Source of the DNA: Bugula neritina
Lineage: Eukaryota > Bryozoa > Gymnolaemata > Cheilostomatida > Bugulidae
Assembly (NCBI GenBank): GCA_964035545.1
Contig: OZ037767.1
Coordinates: 14,551,998-14,615,997, forward strand
DNA length: 64,000 nucleotides
Direction of reading: 5' to 3'
Below, piece by piece: positions 1-12,500 of this stretch. A program made the position numbers and the translations under genes. Numbering within the stretch: the stretch's first letter is position 1; every line of letters begins with the position of its first letter. A model generated the notes under the pieces. The model worked only from the letters and a program-made list of their open reading frames with translations, searched no databases and had not been told where the DNA came from.

Positions 1-3000
1 AACATTATGGCTAATGTCATTTTATAAAATGCCTTTATGCTGAAAAAGTTTAGAGTCAAGGGTCAATTAACAAAGAGGATTTCTAATGGGAATACCAGGA
101 CTAGAAAATTACAGGAATACAAATACAAATATATCCTATATCAATAAAAAAGCTCTGTGTAACTAAAATTAGCCTAAAACTTTTCGTGTTCATTTGCAAC
201 AGAAACTCTGCTGTACAAACAATGAACTTGTGGGCGCTATAGTACATCCGCTGGTAATTTCAATTTCATGTTTAATCTGTAACTTAAAGTTGAGTTAACT
301 ATCTAGAAACAACTTATTATAACATCAAGTTTTTATAACAAAAAAGTCAAAAATTTTAACAGAGTTTTGGATATAACTAAACTACTGCATAATATTGCAA
401 ATAATTCTGCCAAAAACTCTAAGCAATGTTCCGCAACGACCTGCATCAATAATTACTTTAAATTTATTCAAAAAGACTACTAAATAAATCAATTTTGCAT
501 TGCAGAGTATACAATAGTTTGTATAACTCCAATTATAACAGAAATATTTTGAAATATACAAATTGCAGTATACATAACTTGATGTTATTAGTTATTGAGT
601 TGACTAGGAAATATTTACAAAACTGTGTATTCTATATAATTATTTTACAAGAAATAAATAATTCTTAGTGTCAAATAAGAACATGGATTAGCTGAATACT
701 TTTACGTTTTACAAGAACTTCTAATCAGCAGGTTTTCTCTGTCACTTTAGATTATGAAAGAATAGTTTTTGCAACGTGAAATTGTCCACACAATGTTTTT
801 TTTTTTCAAATGCTTTGAGTTTTAAAATTCATAAGAATATTTTAAAAAGAATCTATAGCCGCTAGCCATATGTGTGTGCATACCCAGCTAGACCTTTTAA
901 GATGGACCAGTATTATATGCTGGGTGTGTAGCTGTGTTGCCATGGTAACAAATCAATAGACCAGAGGCCATGTGGTAATACTTATGCTTGCAGTTTGTAC
1001 TGCATATCACTACAAGCAGATCGAGATAATATACTCATGAAAGCCCAGCAAGCATGGTTGTCATACTATAAACATAACTTTTCTTTTTGGTATTTTTCTT
1101 ACTAATGAACTCGTAAGGCAATTCATTGGTTTTGTTTGCTATGTCAGTTAGTTTAATGCAGAGAAAAAAGCTATGACTTTAAATTTCTCTCAAACCGTGA
1201 AACAAGACAGAGAAAACCTTTAAAAAGGCTTTTGTAGAGCTATTTAAGCTGCAACTTTTAAGGTTGATGCTTTTTCTGATGGAAAAAATATATAATTTTC
1301 CTTGTAGTTGCAATATTTTCTCTTTTTTATGTACTAATGCTATGTATTGAATACAATTATAATAGCATTGAAATTCGTGAAATAGATGGCTATGTTTTAG
1401 TAAAAGATTTTCTAAGTTTACAGTTGTTACTTAACCTTATATATTTTTGTAAACTTTATTGCAGCATTGGTCCCTTTTAGTTTTTTGAACTATTTGTTTA
1501 ATAATACCTTTGCTTAAGTATGAGCAGCTTTTAATAATGCATCACAGTGTCAATGTAAACTTTGAGAACTTTCATTGCAAACAATGTTATCATTGGTGTA
1601 ACAATTCACCTTGTTTTCTATTAAAATAGAATTAAAATGTAATATATTACCAACAAAATGCAACTTATAGATTTTTTTTAAATATTCTCCGGACTTAATT
1701 TGAGTTTTCATGCAAAAACTAAATTCCAGGCAATAAGTAAATTAATTAATTAATTACTGTGAGAGCTTCGATGTGATAAATAGCCAACAAACTGCCCTGT
1801 TAGGAAACATCTTACCAACCAACAAATTATCAACAGAAAAAACTGAATAATTGTTTGCCCACACATACCTGGAGCATTTTATAAGCAAAAAACTTAATTC
1901 TGGACAAATCATCAGTAAATCAAGTTTCCGCTAGATATATCACCCAACGCTTTAAATAGCAGCTCTCAATTTAAAGGAAATCATTTTGCTTCAAGTTCAA
2001 AGTGTAAAAATTGCAACCAGACATATTTCTGGAAATAGAACTTGATTATATAATATCCTATGTTTATGTATTTAAAAACTTAACACTTTATAATAAATTG
2101 CATTGTTCCAATGCTTTGTAACTGATAGTGAAGTGTTGCAATGCTTTCCATGAAATTTCTAGCTCCATTGAGTTATGTGAAAAACTTGAAATATATTTTA
2201 ATGAAACTGTATTCAACATTCGTGGAATATTGTTAAATATTAAAATTGTATAAATTTGCTTTTTTGCTTCCCCCCCTAAAATTTTACCATAGAGAAAGTC
2301 AAGGAGGCTTTTCTAATGACACATCTGCTAGATGAAAAGCTTTGCTTTTTGAGACGAGCTAAAAAAGTAGTTACTTTAAATTTGTTTATATGGCCGCTTC
2401 AAAAAACATTTCATTTACCAGATTTTATGAACTTTTTCACTGAATTTTGACAAAAATGGCATTGATTGCAATTTTTAGTTTATAATTTGATATTTTTTCA
2501 TGTTTTCAAGAGTACAAGTGAGTAGCTATGATTTTTAGTTTGTAAGAAATCATGACATAATATTATTTATTTAGAAAATAATAATGTTATCATACTATAG
2601 CTGTTTAATAAATTTCATGATTTTTATAAGCTGATACTTGGCAAACTAAAGAATATGACAAAATGTTTTGAGCATTTCCTAGCAAACGGTGAACTGTTAA
2701 TTTTGGAGAACCCTTTAAAAATGCAAGGCAAACAAACACTAATTTTTTAATATCTAGAACAATCTCTTTGGACAAATGATGCAATTAAATTTTTGATTAA
2801 TTTGACAATTTGAGTTCAAAACAGAAAAATACAAACAAACACTGGCTGAACATCAAAGTTAGGTTAATCAGGAGGCACCACACAGTAAGAATGTCAGGAA
2901 TCCTGGAATATAAGGTCCCAGACTACCATAGCAATGTTGTTTAGAGATGACAAAGGTTATGTCATTCTTTGGTCAATACCTTCTCACCTTGAAAGTGGTC

Positions 3001-3425
3001 TACCATCTGGCCAAGAGATCTGTTTTAGTTCAAAACACAGTCATGATCTAAATTTGAGTACCAGATTGTTTACTGGATTTTGGGCAACTTCTGACCCTTT
3101 TATGAACATCAAAATATTTTTCAAGCAGTCACGAGATAAATAAAACAAGCGGTTGATTGAGGTAGCATGCCAAATTGTAGTGAAATGAGGTTAAACTTAC
3201 TCTATAACTGAACTGAGGGTACGCTTTAATTATTTATAGCAACACTGATTCATCCTCTTTCAGTTATTTTTTGTGTAAAATGCTCATATTGAACAAATCA
3301 TTTATTAGCAACAAAATCAAGTTACAAATACCGTCATACCTATCACTAAAATATCACATGCTATAAAGCTGTTGGAGCTGATTTTGACTTCGTTTCTTAC
3401 TTTAAATGTCGGCTTTCTGTTTTAG
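1..3425 (+). other. Intron of the BCL11-like gene (5' part outside window)
   Basis: AT-rich non-coding sequence ending in the acceptor at 3424-3425, just before the first recognisable BCL11 exon. Six-frame reading shows only short ORFs without family resemblance, for example one at 2934-3143. The start codon, the N-terminal NuRD-recruiting motif and the first exons expected of BCL11 proteins were not found here, so they should lie to the left of the window. No RNA gene or mobile element was recognised. Confidence 0.6.
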
Positions 3426-3563
3426 ATTTGAGGTTGTTTGCTTGCTGCCATTGTGAGTTCATCGCCGAAAGCAGTCGCCTGTTTCTGCAGCATTTAAAGG
3501 AGTTTCATAAACTTGTCCTGTGTGATGAGATTCAGGGAGATTCTGCGAGCGTCGCTCGTCAAG
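3426..3563 (+). CDS. BCL11: BCL11 exon encoding N-proximal zinc finger 1
   Basis: Acceptor TTTTAG at 3420-3425, donor AAG|GTGGGC at 3563/3564. The exon starts with two bases of a split codon and ends in phase 1. It encodes a C2H2 finger reading [20 protein letters not shown] followed by FHKL. Its C-x2-C-x12-H-x4-H spacing and FLQH core equal the first finger of vertebrate BCL11A, where the core is LLQH. It fits the phase-1 acceptors at 8932 and 10369 but not those at 7977 or 8456. Confidence 0.8.
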
Positions 3564-6500
3564 GTGGGCTAAACACGAATCATTTCTAGATTTTCTATCA
3601 GGAAGTTTAGATTTTCTAATGTTAGAAAATACAAACTTTCTAATGATGAAAGTCTAGACTTTCTAAGGACCATACACTAGCAGTGGCACTGTATTACATG
3701 GTCCTGGGAAAGCTCCCTTCTCTTAGTGAATATATGCAAAATATTTATTCTAGTGAATTTCTTATACATATGTGAAGAAATTTTAAGACTTTGAAACAAC
3801 CAGCGTGAATTTATACAAAAATAACATCTGCTAAAAAAGAAATATCTGAAAGAATAATTTCAGTTGAAGCATGTTTTGTAACTGAGTGTAATAGATGGAT
3901 ATCTAATTTAGTTGTTGTGGTAAAAGTAAAAATAGGCAATGCTGGGTCCAATACAATCCGGTCCCACAGTATTTATTTGCATAATATCTGACAGAATTCC
4001 AATGACTCTTCTGCTCTTAGAAACTTGGTCAATCTACAGCCGTTGAACACCTGCATAAAGATTTTAAGCTGTATTAAGTATTCCGCCATTTTGTCCTCCC
4101 GAGAATTGCCAACGCCATGGTAGCTTGTGCATAACCGCATGACCACTTCAAGCTTGATACTGAATGATTCCAAGCAAGTGTAATACATTTTTCTCGGCTC
4201 CCGCGGTCAGTCTTAACTGTCCGTAGATTATTGTGCATTTAACAATAACCATGGCACTGCAGAACCAAATTAATTTTCATTTAATGTAAATTTACTAAAC
4301 TTAAGAATTCATATTAAATATTAATTAAATCAAATAACTAAATCTTATGAATAATTAATTTAAATTTAACCAACACTTGATGGAAGCAAGAATATTATAG
4401 TCTTATAAATATTTCTTGAGATTTTTAGCAAACAAATTTGCTCACTATATAGTCAAATTGTTCTTTTAAGTCCCTGTTTTAGAATTAAAAAACGACTCTG
4501 TTTAGTCAAAAGCACTTCCGACTCTAGTGTTAATCACATTGAGCCAAAACAAAAAGCATTTCAGGCAGTGGAAGTGGGGTCAAGATATAGAAACAAGATA
4601 TCTAAACATTTTTAGTATTTTTAGCTTTGACCAAATGAACAATAACCACAGGTGCAAGTAAAACAACCAGGATCGGTCAACCACTCTAAGCTTTGCTTAG
4701 CTTGAGCACCATTGGCTTCAACAATAAAATCAGAAATGGTTTCTGACTTATTTGACATACAAAAGTTCTGAAGATTTGCACTTATCTTGGCAACGTGTTG
4801 ACCTAGCTTCACTTGGCTGCATTTCAAATTCTCATCTAATGTGTCACGAGCTATAAAGTCTCTCTCGCCTTTTTTTGCAATTCCAAAGTTGTTAATTCTG
4901 TATAGTTTTAAGTTCTTCAATAATTTTACCAATACTGTTTTGACCCAATGTTACCTCGACCCAGTACTACTTTGACCCAATACTGTCTTGACCTAATGCT
5001 ATCATGACTCAGTACTATCTCACCTCAAGACTATTTTGACCAAAGTCTGTTTTGACCCAATACAGTCGCGACCCAATGCTCTCAACACACAATGCTGCTA
5101 CAACTAATGCTAAGATTTACTTCATTAACCTGTCTGGGTCAGATGAAAAAGCTCATACCTAGCTTAGATTTAAATTCACTGAGTTATTTCCACCATGTTT
5201 TAGTTATTCAAAGACAATCATCTATCAACCAGTACCACGGTAAACCTTTATCTCAAGTTTTTCTCCCTGAAGATCTACCCGCTACAAAAAGGTACTGTCA
5301 ATCTACCATATATTATACTCTGTGCACTTGTACTAAAACATCTGTAGTTTATTTTGTGTTTTTTGTTTTATATAAATATAATTGATGGCAGAGCTTGTAA
5401 GGGAATCAAAATGTGGATCTTTGCACAGAAAGACTGCCATGAATGAATATATATTATTTTCAATAAAATTATCATTTGTTACATTAAAAGTCACGTAGCT
5501 TTTGAGACAACTGAAATTTCATGTGCATGTCTTTAACATTGAAGTATATTTTGAATACGATGGTTATATTCCTTAAATAATTTAATATACTCTTTTAGGT
5601 AAGATCTAGTTTTCTACTCTTATAATTTATCCTTTTGGGTTAGGTTCATCATTTATTCTTTTTGGCAGTGCTCTTTATAATTTACACTCTTTACTCTTTA
5701 GTTATATACTCTTTACTCTTTAGTTATACTCTTTGCTCTTTAGTTATACTCTTTAGTTATACTCTTTGCTCTTTAGTTATATTCTTTAGTTATACTCTTT
5801 GCTCTTTAGTTATATTCTTTACTCTTTAGTTATGTTCTTTACTCTTTAGTTATACTCTTTGCTCTTTACTCTTTGGTTGTGCAATACATCTAAAAGCTAT
5901 TAAATGTCTACTTCTACCATTGCGGTTGCCTTCTGGCTAAGCAAGATAGCTTTTTACTGCACATTATGGTTACAGTAGGTTATAATATGCACTACAATAT
6001 GTTACAATTTACGTACTTTCTTCAAATCTACTCAATAGTCTCGAAGGTTAGTGTAGATGTCATCATGATCAACTTTTACACTAGGCCTACCTCTTTAGGC
6101 TACTTATGGTTTGCGCCAATAATTTTAAAAGTAAGCTGCGTTAATCAATTTAGAGCTAGTTTTTAACCTATTTCCTTGTTGTTGTTAGTTTCTGTTGAGG
6201 ATTTAGTTGTCATAGTCACTTGCGACACACCACCGGCACACGGGCTATATATTCAGTGGAAGCTGGGGGTACATTGAACCCCCCAACTATATGAAGTGAT
6301 CGACCAATAGATATTAAGATGCAATGCTTACATTTTAAACATACACTTGAGTCTGCTGGAGATTTCATTTTCAACTTGAAACAGTAACTTTCATAGGCTG
6401 TTAGTTTTCAATTGTTGCTAATAACCATGATTACTTGCTCATGTTGGCGAGCAATTAGTGGTGGAGGTTTTTTATTTATTAACATCCTTTGCTCTTGACA

Positions 6501-9500
6501 AAACAGAATTTAACTTTTCTTCAGAAAATGTAAAATATTTGCATTTTTAGTGATGTTTAATTTGAAGGTGTTTGCACCTTTGCTGAGAAAATTATCAAGT
6601 TTCAGTTAATTCACTGGTCTGAGCACCGATTTAGAGTTTGACTGAAAACTGTAAAGGTATAAACTCACATTTATTGAAGTGATAGTTGATTAACTGGGTC
6701 AGCAGTAAATTGTAGACAATGCAATGTTTGTTTCTAAACAAATTGGGACAAAGTTTATTTAAACTTGCGAACGAAATGAACTGCTACTGTAAAACTCTGC
6801 ATCGCCGTGCAAAAGGGGCTTAGCTTTTCCCCCAGTAGTGCTTTTGATAGAAGCCAGTCGACTGTTTGCTTAAGGAGAAACATACTACAGTTCCATCTCA
6901 AATTTTCTTTGTGTTGATAACATTTGATTCATTCAAATGTCATTGACCTTCATGGAGTTAGATTGGATCAAAAATGTCCAGTTGTTTTTTGTCCTGTTTC
7001 ATTTCAAGTCATTCCTTACCATCTGGTTGTGTCGGTTGCATGCTGGTAGTACCATTAACTGTTACTCATTTCTCTAAATAATAAAATTTTTCCAGCTTGT
7101 TGTTGACCAAGAATGTGTTATCACCAGGCATTGCCTTACCTGTTTTTCAGCTCCAGTCTTTATCAACATAAAACCGTTCAGAGTTGAATATCTGTTCTAA
7201 TCTAAGGCCAATTTCTAAGTGTTCTTACGTGTTTGACTTCCTTCAAGTTGTTTTAAAGGAAAAGGTTGTGTTTAAATAAAGTCATTTTGATTTGAATGTG
7301 CAAAACGTTATTGTCTGTTGTCTTATAGCTGTTCTTTCCTGGTTCAAGAAATCTGCACCCTCGACCAAACATTTATCTTGTTTACAATTCTAAAGAGTTC
7401 ATAAAACAAATATAACTATGGAACCAGGGTTCAAGAGGTCAAATAAGCTTGCTGTATTCTTAAACCTGTATTATAACCTGCTATCTCCAAATGTGTAAAG
7501 GATTTTTGACCAAATTAACTAGCGTATGAACAGTAACAATAATAAAACTAGCATTTTAAGGGCATATCTGCATAAAATACTGAACATTGCGACCCTAAAT
7601 TTTGCCTTAGCTCTACAGCTCTATTATGTGAGGAAGTGGTGGTCTAAATAACACTTCAATAAACTGCTTGCTGCCAACATGACAAACTGACCTTTCACCT
7701 CATTGGCTAATTTCTAGTGTTTGGACACTTGCTAAGTTGTATCTGGTCTTTCAGTTATCTGTGTTATATTTGTCAATAGTTTAAACTAATAACCAGACCT
7801 AAGTAACGCTAGATGTTGAAATAGTTCTTTGTTTCTGAGCTAACTTCAACATTTATAAGTTATTAGTTAATCTAATAGATGTCCCAGTTCATTTTATGTA
7901 GAATTTATTAATAATCATGTGTGCTTTTTGATCGACTCTTTTTGACATGAAAAGATTAATTCTGTTTTGCTTACAGGTTCAACTCCTTCTCACACACTCT
8001 GAGTCGAAAGGTATGGCCGAGCTCACTGAAGCAAATTACTTGATTAGTGTTTGACACTTTCATCTGATTGGTTGTATAACACTGCAGTTTCACGAATTAA
8101 ATGCATGCTCAAATTTTTACCATTTTGAAATTTTTTTAAAGAATTCATCCAAAAGCAAATCATAGTGGCCAGGGTTTAACGGCTCAACTGTTTCAAAATT
8201 ATGCATAATCAGTTTTAAATAAGTTATGATTCGCCATTGGCTATTCAATCAGTTGGACACCAGAAAAGGCACGCTGTGAAACCAAAGATAAATTGTGATG
8301 TGAATATTGATTTATTTAAGGTCATTCAAAAGTCACTGAGTTAAAAGCTAAATCGGAAACTTCTTTTTGACTTACTTAGATTTTAATTTTTTTCTTTAGC
8401 CAAGAGAGTATTTTTTTCGTTTTGTTTTCATACTAATATCGTTTTCACATTTTAGAAACAATTTTCTGAAGAGACTAGTCAAGATGATCAGAAAGTTGGC
8501 AGCAAAGGTTAGTTTCACTTTATGGCATCTTTTCTACTGAACAATCCATTCCTGCTCACCCTACTTGTGTCTATAATTAATTCTCTATCAAGCTTCATTT
8601 GACCATAACATTTTAGTAAATGTAAATTATTATGGACACTGGATGAAAAGAGCAGTTTTTACTGCTATGTTGAAATATTTGTGTGCCATGTTGAAATATT
8701 TGAGTGTAACCAGGCATTACCACATGCATGGCCAAATTGGCAGATAGCCTTATTTAGAGACCTATAATAGCCAAAAGCATAGCTTAGCTTCAATCTATAA
8801 AGCTATAATATATACAAGTTTTATATGCTTACATTTATATTTGTATACACAATCTTTTCTATAGAGGTTCTACAGAGTTACTGGGAATAGTATATTTTAG
8901 CTAATCAAGTTCTCCCTTATTTTGTTATCAGATGTGAGCAGCAGTAGCAGCAGTAGCAGCGATGCCAGCTCTGTGGTAGATAATGAAGCCAATTCACAAC
9001 TCGACAGCCATTCTAAAGCTCTTCCTCAAGGTTGCTATATTGTCATCTACTTCATGCTCTTGAAGAATATTTTCAATCGTACTTACGCAGTCGTCTGTCT
9101 GTGAATTTGCGTAAAGCAATCTCAATCTTATCCGTTGGTAGGATGAGATTTGCGTAGGGGAATAGGCGTCACAGTTGTGTTATATGTGGTCGTGGATCTA
9201 TTAGACTAGGAGGATTGACCTATAAGTGTCACACCGCAAGGGTCAATTATTGGGTAGATTGAAGATTTCTTTATGATTTGCTAGAGAATGCTTGTGTACG
9301 AAAAATAGGATAAAAGGATTTAAAATAAAATTATCTGATGGTTTACCTTATAAAGCCAATTGTGAGTGTTTGAAAACTAAAACCTCTAAGAAATGATATT
9401 TCAAAATTTATGTGGAAATAAATTTAATTTTATGCAGATGTGAAAAAGTTTTATTGCAGATTTGGAAATTTAACAGAATACAGATGCCTCCATTTTACAA

Positions 9501-12500
9501 TTAGTAACATAAAAACACAGCATAATGAAGAATTAGCGTTAGCTGCGGCAAGTACATTCAACAAGTACAAATGCCTACCACAGCTGCCTGGACCAACTCT
9601 GGTGTGAAAAGCAGCGTAAATTTGATTTATGTTCACAATCTTCAGACTGTAGATCAAATTTTAACTCATTTGCGGTTATTCCATAGATTATAGACTTAAT
9701 AATAACAGTATATTTCTTCGCGCCCTTGCGGCAATGTCAATGTCGGCCATTAAATGGCTCTTGTACTTCGAATTAGGTTATTGACGCTTCAAGTATAACT
9801 GCTTTTATGGTGACAAATGACTTCCATCAACTCAACGCTGCCCTTTACTCATGTGTCTATCAGATTAGTTTTTTCAACTCATTATTTTCAGACTTAAAAA
9901 TAAATTCTTTGTCGCCATTGTCATCTACGAATCGAATATGAAAGAGCTGTTGAACGTAAACATATGCAAAGAACTGATGCAATTCTAAAATTTTTGAATA
10001 AGTTTTGTTGTTGAAGTCTGAGCACCATATCTGGACAAGTATCTCGTCTGCTTATTCCTAGACTTATGTCTCATAGGCTGGTTCCTAGATTAATGAGTTT
10101 GGCATTACATAACAATTCTCTCTAAGATGCATAATCTATGAACAAAATTATGACACTAAAATATGGGCCCTACAACTTTTAACTTTTTTCATGTCTGATA
10201 TTAAAGTCAGTGTTTTTCATTATCTAATTTTAAATGCTGTAGATACCATTAGTTTCAATTATTCGGCATCAACCTGGGTGTGACTATGTAATTCCGATTT
10301 TTTGTTATTTTGTCTTCATAATATAAGTTACTAAATATTTTGAGTATCAGAATGAGATTTGCTTTCAGGAGGCTCAGCTAACAGTCGCGACAGCGAAACA
10401 CCGAGGTTACTTTGCACGTCAGCTGACAGTTCAACTGACAGCGAGACGGAGAACAGACTGTCTATAGACTGCCAGACGTCCTCCCCAAAGGAAGTAGCCA
10501 ACTCAGAGTCGGTGAGTAACGTACTCGGAGTTAGATTTCATTCTCGTTATTCACTCTAGAATGGTAATTATGCAGGTGTTGAAACCAAAACATACTGACA
10601 GCTTTTGCATTGTTGAGGAATTTATTCCAAACTTGGAAACATAGCAAATTACTGTACCGGCTCAGGTTGTAACCAAACGCTTATCTATTCAAGGGGGGAG
10701 AATATAGGAACAGAGTGTTTGGTTGTACAATAGATACGTACATTAGGATAACCCATCAACCTTAACAGGAAATAGAATTTCTCATTGCCAGTAGAGATAT
10801 ACTTTAATGCCAGTTGCATTGTCTTTGTTCAAGAAATCAGATATCAAATATTCGCTTAACGCAACCACTCCCTCCTCCCCTCCCCTCCCCAAAGCTGCAC
10901 ACATGCACTCTTGCTAATTCAGTTCTCAGTTCACTGGCTAGGAGTCAAGTTGCACAATAATCTACTCCATAATGTTGCAATATGATCAGATAATTTTCAA
11001 ATATGCTTTTCAATCAAAGAGCCAGATTTTCTGCGTGTTTAGTTTTGCATATAAATGACGTTTGCATAAAAAAATTTCAACAAGCTTTTCTTTTTTAGAG
11101 TCACAAAAAATTACAAAATGCAGAAGCTCATAACTTGTATAGTAATGTAATACAGTTATGTTAATAGTAATTACTATTTAAAAATACTTGAAAAGAATTA
11201 GGTTGTGTTTGCCATTTTTCTCCAGCTTGTTTGGTAGTATCGATGTTCAAATTGATGTGTACATCTTTAAAGAGCTGAACTTGAATTGTGCAACACGCAG
11301 AATAATTCTGATTATTATAAATAATTTAGTTCATTTTTAAAAAGGAGTTCAATTCCCTTGAGAATTTCCATGGCAAGAAGCACGGTTGTTGAGTTGAATA
11401 AAAATTTAGCATTTCAAATATATATGTGCTTTAAAATGAATTTAGTTTTCAGTATATTGAAGTAGCACATGTAAGTTACTGCAAATGCTACTTATATGAG
11501 CTAGTTAGAAAACAGTTCGGACAAATCTGAAAGCATTATGCAATCTAATGGCCAGTTAATGCATATTTACAATCTTTGGTTAAAGCTAATTTATCAAATT
11601 TAATTTCTATTTAGATACATTCTAAAAACATCAACAGTATAAAGTCTTTGTTTTTAAAGTTTATTTAGCCCATGCAGAGGCTAAATTTGCAGCATGAATA
11701 CGACAGCAGCAGTTAAGGAGAGAAAAAGAGAGAGTGGGTTTCATTTTGCTTGACAGCAAATAAAATAATTCTCTGCTATTAAGTTGAAGCTATGTGATGA
11801 AAATAATTACGTTGTGAGTTGAGTTGTAATTAAAATAACTGGGAATTCCTTTTTTTGGAGAAGACGCTCTTTTGCTAGCAAGCATGCAGTCATGGAATAT
11901 GTTCTTGTGTTACCTAATAGATTGACATCTTATCAAAGTATGTAAGACAGATGATACAGCTGACTCATTTTGAATACTCGACTGAGTATGTCTAGGGTTC
12001 GGCCTTCCATATTTGGCACAATATCAATTACACACCTTTCTCATGTCAGCTAACTGTTTATCATTGCTAACAAGAAATGGCAGCCATTTTGTTCCATTAT
12101 TATGCGATAGCTACTTACTTATACCTTAGTCAAACTATCGGAACTTTTCTGAGCAACTTCATTATAGTGATTTTGTCGCCTATTTTTAGCTCATCTATAC
12201 AAGTAAACAGAAGAAATTGTTCAAAACTTGAAAATACTTTTCATTTTACTGGGCGGCAAAAGGTGTGGTGATGTGACTAACAAAGACTAGTTGAACTGAA
12301 TTACTCTTGATGTTAGTACCAGTACTCTGATACTACTTATACTAGTAGTCTGTTATTAGTACTGGCACATGGCACGATTTTATGGTAGTACATCATAAAA
12401 CTTGGTCAAAGCGCAGCTACTACGCCATACAAGTACATGCGTACTGGTGATCTACTAGACTAATATGTTCCATAAGTTGGCATTTCATCTGACATCTAAT

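Larger units (their letters stand above)
3564..8931 (+). other. BCL11 intronic sequence with two short candidate exons
   Basis: Five kilobases, AT-rich. Contents seen: a degenerate ~19-bp repeat (4928-5085), a CTCTTTAGTTATA array (5683-5878), one copy of a dispersed repeat (6560-6670), and a minus-strand ORF of 103 codons at 4621-4932 that I cannot assign. Two stretches look like exons by their splice sites but do not fit the frame of finger 1: 7977-8010 (34 bp) and 8456-8507 (52 bp). Confidence 0.5.

Noticed and set aside
4621-4932. Minus-strand ORF of 103 codons with a Cys-rich end
   Set aside because: No family resemblance, no neighbouring exons and it runs into a degenerate repeat; coding status cannot be supported.
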